Source: Ettlia oleoabundans
Lineage: Eukaryota > Chlorophyta > Chlorophyceae > Chlamydomonadales
Direction: 5' to 3'
DNA: 39,000 nucleotides
Assembly (NCBI GenBank): GCA_019693395.1
Contig: JAAMXP010001551.1
Coordinates: forward strand, 1 to 39,000
The notes below the pieces were generated by a model, which had not been told where the DNA came from, did not search any database, and saw only the letters and a program-made list of their open reading frames with translations. The position numbers were made by a program, and so were the translations under genes. Below are positions 31,981-39,000 of the stretch, in pieces. How positions within the stretch are numbered: the stretch's first letter is position 1; every line of letters begins with the position of its first letter.

Positions 31981-34900
31981 ATGACGACGCGCACCAGTGG
32001 GCGGCAGCACCGCCAAATCGACTACAATGAGAAGTCGGGTGTGGGCGGCAGCGCCAGCGGGCCCGCCTGGGCGCGGCAGATAACGGAGAGCGACCATGAT
32101 CAGCCCGCGGAGCAGCATAAGGAGAACAGCAAGCCTGTGGTCAAGGCTCGCAAGAGCGCGCCCGCAGCTGTTGCGGTGAAGGGCAGAGACGCGGGGCTTA
32201 CGAGGCTGCCCATTGGTAAGCAGGTTTGCACACTGTGTTTGCCCGGTAGGCGCCCGGCTTGCACGGGCACAACTGCCGATAGCAGGGGGGCGACGCCACC
32301 TGCGTCGCTGGGCGGCGCTGCTGTCGTTGCCTGTCGCTCTGCCTGTTGCCCTTCTGTTAGTTTCTCTGACTGAAATTTAGTGCCTGACTAATAATGACTC
32401 AAACAAATCGCAGAGGAATCCAAGGCGGGCAACAAGGCAGCCAGTGGCAAAGGCCGCAATGGCAAGGAGCTGGCGCCTGCTGGGGCTGGCAAGCAGGTGC
32501 TGCCAGGCGTGGTTGTGAAGGGGCGGCCTGCCATCGAGGCAACAGCTGCTACCGCTGCGGCCAAATCAGGGGCCAGCGGCAAGGGCACTGCGACTGGCAC
32601 GACAGCTGCAGCAGCAAAGGCCAAACCAATAACGAAGACGGCGGGGGGCCCTGGGCGCAGCAACAGCGGAAGCGGCCCAGAGGCAGCAAATGGTGATGGC
32701 AAGCCAAGCCATGGCAGCGGCAAGCGCAAGGCACTAGGCCCGCCCGAACAACCTGCAGGCAAGCCAGCCACCAAGCCTGCTCCCAAGCCAGCATCCAAGT
32801 CAGCACCAGCGGCCACCTCAGCAGGTGCACCAGATGCAAAACGCCAAAAGGCCGCAGCTGCAGCCGCGGCACCAACGCTTGCACCCGCTTCCTGCCAACC
32901 CCAGTCCAAGTCACAGCGTAGTATGCAGCCTGCGGCAGGAGCAGCGACAGCAGCAGCTGCGCCCCGACCGGAGGTGGGTGCTGGGCACGACACCGCACCA
33001 GCTGCTTCAGGAGCCGGGAATGATGTGCAGATGCCAGGCAGCGGGGCAGAAGAGCTGCTGGAGCAGTATGCAGCAAACTTCCAGGAGCTCCAGGTGATTG
33101 GATGGGAGTTGGGGTTGGCTTGTTATATCTCTGGAACCTCATGAGCAGCAGAAGAACACGTCCCTCAGCGGTCAGACGGCAAAAAGAATGGGCCGATATG
33201 TTGTCCACCTCATTGTTTGTATTTACTCCACCCCTTTTAGTGAGATATGCTCACTGTCAACAGGATCAGCCTGATCCTGCTAACACAAAGGCGGCCCTTT
33301 GGGCTTGCCACTTGCAGCAGCCAAACCTTTATCCCCGCCTCCATACCTGGGGCACCTCCTTTGTTGACCAGCAGGACAGTTTTCACTATTTGTTTTGAGT
33401 TTTCACAGTCTTACTGCCATTTCCTTACCATCTGTAGCTGGAGTATGCCAAGCTCCAGGCACTGTATGAGGACCTGAAGGCCGCCAAGATTGACGAGGAG
33501 GTGGCGCAGCTGCTGGAGCAGCAGAACAAGTACGTCAGCGAGCACGGGCAGCAGGCGGCGCAGCTGGCGGAGCACTACAAGGCAGACGTGAGTGCATGGT
33601 GACTGGTGTGGTGGTATGACAATGTGCATGGTACAAGCAGGCGGTGGAGGTGGCTGATCACTGCTAGGCTGAGGGGACCTTTGTTGGGTCAGGGGTCAAG
33701 CTATTGTGTCAGTTGAATGGATGGTGGTGGTTGCTTGGTTTATACTGGACGTGGTTGTTGGGGGCAGGTTGTTGACAGTCACTTGTTGCATTACCAGGCA
33801 TGCAAAGAATGGTAGCTTGCGATACCATAGCCTACTGCATGAGGCATTTCGTTCGACCATGCCACCGACGAATGGTGCTGCAGGCCGAGCGCCATGCTGC
33901 CACCGCCGCAGAGCTGGGGGGTGGCGCGCTGGTGGAACAGTGCCAGCAGCTGCAGGCGGATCTCATGAACTGCCAGCAGGTGGGTGGGTGGGTAGGATGA
34001 AACATTCCATCTATGCTGGTGATATCTGTTTAGCAATGCCTGGTTTCTCCCACTTGTTGCGGCTCTCGTCGTCAGCGAGATATCAATGCGAAGTTGTTGC
34101 CATGCTTTGAACTGACTCAACTCAAGAATGCAAGAGTGATCTGTGCCTCTTTCAGGCGCTGCTGGACAAGGAGGCTGAGTGCCTGGAGCAGGGTAAGAGC
34201 ATGGCGGAAATGCAGGCCAGGTGCGCACTGGTGCCCCCTTTGCTGCACCATCATGATTTCTCCGATACACAGTGATGCGCCTGCTGCAGTCTGCCCTTTT
34301 GTTGCTTGTGTCTCATACCTCCTCTTGCATCAGTATTGTTGGCAGTCAGGCTATCGGGCATTGCATGTTGTGGTGCAGGCTGGGCTTCCTGGAGCGCTTT
34401 GCCCGCACGTATGAGTCGTGCCACAAGTGCATTCAAACAGAACCTCCGCCGATGGCGGCCGCCTCTGCGCAGTTCCCATCGCTGGAGGTGAGGCCGTGTG
34501 GGAATGGGTGTATGTGGCATGGGGAGTAGTGGTAGTGATGTAGGATGGTTGAGGAATGGTGCTCTCTGCTCTACTGTGCGTTTTACCTCACGCAAGATGC
34601 TTGGATAAAGTATATTCACATTGCACCCACCCCACCCCCACCCCCACCCCACCCCCGGGTTGCTGCAGTCGTCGGGTGTTGAGATGTTGCAGGCGCACGC
34701 GATGGTGCCAGAGGGCGCGGGAGGCGGCAGCATATACAAGCGCCCGAAGGCCAGCGCTGCGCCTCGAGAGGAGGACCCCTCCTATGCGCTGCCCGGCCTC
34801 ACGCCTGCTGTAGCTGGCGCGCAAGCGCAGCGTGCTGCTGGTGCAGCTGGGACTGCGAGTGCCAACCCAGCGCGCTCGCCAGTGGCAGCGGCAGCAGCGG

Positions 34901-36399
34901 CTGTGGGCGGTGGAGAAGGAGTGCCCATCTCTGGGAGTGACATGCAGCTGACTGGGGGGGTGGAGGCGGCTCATCAGCAGGGCCAGCCGCTGACTCAGCA
35001 GCCACTGGGGCAGGCAGGTGATGGCGCAGTGCAACAACTGCAGCAAGCACACCTTGAAGGCCAAGCAATGCCTCAGCAGCAGCCCCAGTCGCGACGACTG
35101 TCCCTGCAGCCTGCACCGCAGCAGCGGCAGCAGCAGGCGACACGGCGGCACTCCATCCAACCTGTGATGGGGCGCATGGCGCATGCTGCCGCCGCTGGGC
35201 CCGCTTTGCGCCCTGCCAGCGCAGAGTCACAGGTGCACCCCGCACCAACAATGGCAGGTGCCGGCAAGCAGCAGCAGCAGCAGGCAGCGACCGCTGCGGC
35301 CGCGGCTGGCAGCAACCGTCGCTTGTCAGCTCCACCGCCCCCCACAGATCGTCAGCTGCAGTTCTCTTCCTTCTCCACGGGGGGCGGCGCTGGCAATGGC
35401 GCGCAAGGGCCCGTGCCGCTGGCCGCAGTCCCCGAAGAGGAAGAGCCAGCCTCTGTTGCTGCCCTTGACGCTGGCAGGGCTCCACAGCAGCAGCAGCAGC
35501 TGGCGCCACCGGCGCCCAGCCAGATCACTGTTGCTGGAGCAGCAGCCGCTGCCCACAATGGGGCCCCCACACCAGCCTCGGTTCCGGCACCGCCGCGTGA
35601 GCTGGCCATCACTGCGCTGACTGGGCTGCTTTCCACTCCAGTCAAGGGCGGCTTCTACCAGTTCTCCGACCCTGACCTCGGCTTTGTGTTCCAGCTGGGG
35701 CCAGCTGAGCCCGACTCAGTAGGTAAGTGCAGTCTCCACTCCAGCTGCAACTGCAGGCTGCAGCACCTGCAGGGGTTTGGGTGGCTCGTTTGCATGGAGC
35801 GTAAGCTAGGGCTGCGTGGGGCGCCAAGCCCAGCTGGAGTTTTGCGCGATGCATATGCTAGCATTATGCCTGCACTTGGCTTCGCAGCACACAGTGGAAG
35901 CAACGCATTGTACAGTTTCCAGGACCCTTACCTTTGCGCCTGCGGCAACTAGCCAGTTCCCGACAGTAACTTCTCCTGCCGCCTGGTCGCCTGTCTCTTC
36001 AGACTTGCCTGGAGCTGAGGAGGATCCCGTGCTGTGCTACCTCCCCATCAACCTTGGAGGTGCAGCACAGCTGCTGCCCAGCTACCTGCAGGAGGAGATC
36101 ATGTTCCGCCAGATGCAGGTGTGGCACCAGTACTGCAGTACCATAGCTGTCTGCACAGTAGCATATACTTCAAGACCAGTTTGTCTTTCTTTGTCATGCT
36201 GGCATGCTGTACCTGTGGGGGCAGTACACCCGTCGCTTCAATCGGCAGTGCAAGTCAGCACCGCAGTCGTGGGCATCTGGTTCTTCAGTTGTGTGGCCTT
36301 TGCATAGCTAACCACACCCCAATCTACTCATAGTTGCCTCCTGTTGTGCAGCAACGCAACTTCATCAGGCAGTTGATGGATGCTCTGGCGCAGAAGTGA
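31981..36399 (+). CDS. Large coiled-coil protein with a TITAN9/Csm1-like C-terminal domain (putative kinetochore or chromosome-segregation protein)
   Basis: Nine exons: 31981-32215, 32414-33093, 33438-33587, 33884-33979, 34156-34220, 34379-34487, 34669-35722, 36003-36118, 36352-36399. They sum to 2553 nt (850 aa), all in phase. Residues 1-290 are disordered and rich in Ala, Lys, Gly and Pro; they include a KEN motif at 47-49 followed by SKP. Residues about 292-445 are predicted coiled coil (LEYAKLQALYEDLKAAKIDE, LLEQQNKYVSEHGQQAAQLA). Residues 446-770 are Gln/Ala/Pro-rich and carry three R-R-x-S sites (Ser 590, 607 and 665). The C-terminus is compact: KGGFYQFSDPDLGFVFQLGP, CYLPINLGGAAQLLPSYLQE, EEIMFRQMQQRNFIRQLMDA. 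A coiled coil followed by such a domain, ending in L-P-x-x-x-x-E-x-I-M-F, recalls plant TITAN9 and the Csm1/Pcs1 kinetochore fold. That is a resemblance from memory, not a demonstrated homology. The KEN box and basophilic phosphosites fit a cell-cycle protein. Splice structure is firm; function is tentative. Confidence 0.6.
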
Positions 36400-37074
36400 G
36401 TGCGCTGCAGCATGCAGCGCCACAGCAGGCACAGCAGGTGGTGGGGGCAAATTGGTGCCTACACAGTGAGCCAGTCACAAAAACCCAGTGCCATGAAGTG
36501 GTTATCTTGAGTACGTATCTTGTGCGGCACTATCAGCTACCAAGCCGGCTAGGACGGCCCATGGGGACGCATATCGCAACGGGGAGCCACATCACAATTT
36601 CACAACTTGGGCCAAGGGAGGGGCCCACTCCTGGCGCACACACTCTTTCCAGTTATCAACCACACCATAACCACTTCTAGCATTTGTATCATTCGCCAGC
36701 CGACCAAAATCTTCCCCTTTTTTCCTGACATGCTGTCCTGGGAACATTCCACTGCTTGCACGTATTTGACTGACCGACCAACCAGCGGTATTCTTCCTGA
36801 ATTTGCAACAGTAGCGCCCCCTCCCCAGCTGTTGAGTTGGAACTAGGAAGCTTGGCACATCCACAGTCGAGTGCATTGATGTTGGCGTGAAACCCAGGGC
36901 AATTGTGGTTGGTGCAGCATTACATACACCCGTGGGGTGCTTAGGACCATGGCTGTTCCATCGTGGCGTGCAGCATAACAACAAAGGGCTCAGCGTGATG
37001 CTGAGCATTCCAGAAGGGGGGCCATAGTAAAGCTGCCTAAACTCGCTCATGTGAACTCTTTTCACAAGCTAGGC
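36400..37074. other. Convergent 3' region between the TITAN9-like gene and VPS41
   Basis: These 675 bases lie between two facing stop codons and should carry both 3' UTRs. A 7-bp hairpin is listed separately. Minus-strand open frames across this region show no conserved motif and I treat them as chance. Confidence 0.5.
36988..37006. terminator. Short perfect hairpin in a convergent 3' region
   Basis: GCTCAGC and GCTGAGC flank a 5-nt loop (GTGAT). It lies 69 bases downstream of the VPS41 stop on the minus strand. It could be a 3' UTR structure; algal polyadenylation does not depend on such hairpins, so the role is open. Confidence 0.25.
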
Positions 37075-38800
37075 TCAGGTTGCCAGCAGTTTGCGGGGTG
37101 CCACACTGCCAGCTGCCAACCGTGCTGGCGAGAGGCTGGAGCCGGCCAGGCGTACAAACTTGCTGGGGCTGTGAGTGGAGCCTTGTTGGGGCGGCACCAA
37201 GCCGCCGTCTGCTGCTACAGGCGGCTGAGTGGGTGCCGGGCCGCCCAGGAAGCCCACCCACACGCGCTGCTGTTGCTGCTGTGGCCCATGCTGCTTGTCA
37301 GGACTGAGGGATGTTAACAACAAACCTGCTGCACCAGGTCCCGTTTGCCGCAAATGGGAGGGCCCGCCTTTGCCGCTGGCACCTCCGCCACTGCCTAGCC
37401 CTGCACCTGCGGTTGATGCGACATAGGCTGCAGATTCAGCAGGGCCCTCGGAGTCCAGCAGGGCTGACAGTGCATCATCCTCAGCTGCCTCTTCTCCGGT
37501 GCGAGCGTCATAGAGCAGCCAGCGGGTGCCCCCCCGCTGACCGTGGTGCAGCCGCAGGTGCAGGCGGCGCAGGTTGGCGCGGAGCATCCTGCACAGGGGT
37601 GAAGCGGCCAGGGGTGGACATTTTTTGGGTGCAGGTAGCGATTACAGACCAGGTGGTGTAGTTAGGTGGTGGTGTGGTTGGGTGTGCTGGTGGTGGTGGT
37701 GTGGTTGGGTGGCGGTGTGGTTGGGTGGTGGTGTGGGTTGGGTAGGGGTGGTTAGGGGCATAGCATTGAAGGTAACACACCGTCCTCCGAGCAGGATGCA
37801 CACCAAACCACAGCATCAGAGGCGTGGCTTGCCTGTACAACCGGTTAGCCAGCACCACGCAGTCGTGCCGCAGGATCGTGTTGCACCCCTGCTGCAGGCT
37901 CATCTGCGGGCGGAGGATGCGGGGTGGGTGGAAATTGGGACATAACGCAAACTGGGTTGGGAACTTTTACACTTGTATGGAAAGAAGCCACCCAGGGAAC
38001 GCCCCTGGTTCGGCAACTGTGCGCAATTAGACCAGACCAGAACATTTCCCTTTAGACGAATCTGGTTCTCTGCTCCTTCCTACCCAAAACCACCCATCTA
38101 TTGCGTTCACCTGTGTGCGGAAGTCTGTGATGATCTTGACCAGCCGGCCCCGCAGGTTGTTCACACGCATGTGTGGCGGTATCTGTGCCACCACCCGCAG
38201 CGGGTCAATGTACCCGCCTGCGTGATCCAGCAGCTCCCCTGCAGGAAAAACATGTCAAAAATGGACACAAGTAAGTGAGATAATTTTCACTGGAAACAAG
38301 AAGAAAGCTGTAATCTCCTGCTGGACTAGCAGCTCACTGCCGCCAACCAGTAGTTCGCGGCAGTTTGTCCCCACACCACTTCTTGAACGTAAACAGCCCC
38401 CCACAAGCCACCACCCACCTACCCACCCGTGAGCTGCGCGTCCCCCAGCGCCAGCGCAATCAGCTGCTCCCACAGGTCATCGTCACGCTGAAGCTGAACA
38501 AACTCAACCGCCTGCACCCGGGGGCAACACAACCTTTGATGATGTCAGCTGTGTTGGAATCTGATGACGCCGATTGTGCTACAATGAAGAAGTACCAGCC
38601 ATGAATGCATCCATGACTGCTATCCACCACCATCAACACCCCCAGTACTCCATACTAACAATCTTTCACCCACCCATGCGCCCACCCACCTGAGCCACGT
38701 CCCTCAGCCCCTCCACAATCAGCCTGAGAGCGCGGTCAGCCGAACCCATGCGCCCCAGCACGTACACGCTCTCACGCACCAGCCCGCGCTGCTCGCACAC
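37075..38800 (-). CDS. VPS41: VPS41, HOPS-complex subunit (partial, 5' end off the right edge)
   Basis: Exons on minus: 38800-38690, 38511-38427, 38238-38111, 37903-37833, 37588-37075, all in phase; upstream exons lie beyond position 39000. VPS41 is the Rab7-binding HOPS subunit that tethers late endosomes and autophagosomes to the vacuole. Conserved blocks from the clathrin-heavy-chain-like helical region are seen: VCEQRGLVRESVYVLGRMGS, AVEFVQLQRDDDLWEQLIAL, ELLDHAGGYIDPLRVVAQIP, LRGRLVKIITDFRTQ, MSLQQGCNTILRHDCVVLAN. The intron after 37833 uses a GC donor (TACAG|GCAAGC). The last exon (about 170 codons) begins with RANLRRLHLRLHHGQRGG and then becomes Gly/Ser/Ala/Gln-rich, ending in RKLLAT. 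It contains no CxxC or RING-H2 pattern, although plant and animal VPS41 normally end in one. The text from 38801 to 39000 is intron plus possibly the end of another exon near 38970, which I could not place. Confidence 0.9.
37660..37745. repeat. GGT/GTGGTTGG-rich simple repeat in a VPS41 intron
   Basis: About 85 bases contain almost only G and T on plus, built from GTGGTGG and GTGTGGTTGGGTGG units, inside the intron between the last two VPS41 exons (37832-37589). In the transcript it reads as a C/A-rich tract upstream of the acceptor. It is degenerate enough to be an old expanded repeat. Confidence 0.7.
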
Positions 38801-39000
38801 CTGCGGGCAATGAAATGGTAGAACAGGACGAACAACCAATCCCCACCTGAAATGTATGAAAAGAACAGCTGATATGCACAGACAGTCATTGACGTCAACT
38901 TCCCTTCCAACGAGATCTGAACATGCACAAGACAGCCATCCTGCGGCTGAGCAAGCACAAGCACGGGCCCCTTCACTTGTGAGTGGACAAGGCGCAGGCG

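Noticed and set aside
33791..34270. Minus-strand frame of about 160 codons
   Set aside because: It is antisense to two short, in-phase coiled-coil exons of the plus-strand gene and has no motif.
35723..35952. Continuation of the large TITAN9-like exon to a stop at 35952
   Set aside because: A consensus GTAAGT donor at 35723 joins in phase to 36003, where the conserved C-terminal block resumes. The read-through sequence is not conserved-looking.
1..39000. CRISPR arrays, operons, tRNA or rRNA genes, integrases, prophage or defence systems
   Set aside because: Nothing in the window supports them. It is intron-rich nuclear DNA of housekeeping genes, and I see no hidden mobile or defence island.

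Overview
This is a nuclear genomic window from a green alga (core Chlorophyta). The evidence is dense, short, phase-consistent introns whose acceptors are almost all TGCAG, Ala/Gln-rich low-complexity stretches, an exostosin-like GT47 enzyme with EGF modules of the algal type, a plastid HCF101, and plant-type GMPP, VPS41 and GET3 proteins. I see no bacterial operon structure, tRNA, rRNA, CRISPR array or recognisable transposon. The exact order (Sphaeropleales, Chlamydomonadales or Trebouxiophyceae) cannot be settled from what I can see.

I built exon models by hand from splice sites, reading phase and protein conservation. Seven of the ten genes close completely in frame. Left to right: (1) 1-4298, minus: 5' part of a BIRC6/BRUCE-like giant ubiquitin-conjugating protein with RanBP2 zinc fingers, running off the left edge. 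(2) 4667-10835, minus: EGF-exostosin GT47 glycosyltransferase, 20 exons, 793 aa. (3) 11367-13413, plus: conserved, probably plastid-targeted protein of unknown function, 389 aa. (4) 13979-17770, plus: GDP-mannose pyrophosphorylase, 14 exons, 370 aa. (5) 18225-21456, minus: GET3/ArsA-type tail-anchored-protein targeting ATPase, 383 aa. (6) 22541-25082, minus: small secreted leucine-rich-repeat protein with a one-base frameshift. (7) 25546-29630, minus: HCF101 plastid iron-sulfur carrier, 564 aa. (8) 30324-31274, minus: a free-standing Utp12 domain without WD40 repeats. (9) 31981-36399, plus: 850-aa coiled-coil protein resembling TITAN9/Csm1-type kinetochore proteins, with a KEN box and three RRxS sites. 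(10) 37075-38800, minus: C-terminal part of VPS41, running off the right edge.

The genes are not one pathway. They are housekeeping functions: ubiquitin conjugation, wall and glycoprotein glycosylation (GT47 plus GDP-mannose supply), tail-anchored protein insertion, plastid Fe-S assembly, ribosome biogenesis, chromosome segregation and vacuolar fusion. GET3 and HCF101, two distant P-loop relatives with deviant Walker A motifs, lie about 4 kb apart on the same strand.

The most unusual genome-level signal is splicing. Seven of about 84 modelled introns use a GC donor (AG|GCAAG) with AG acceptors, three of them in one small LRR gene. The exostosin gene also has two consecutive micro-exons of 19 and 22 nt.
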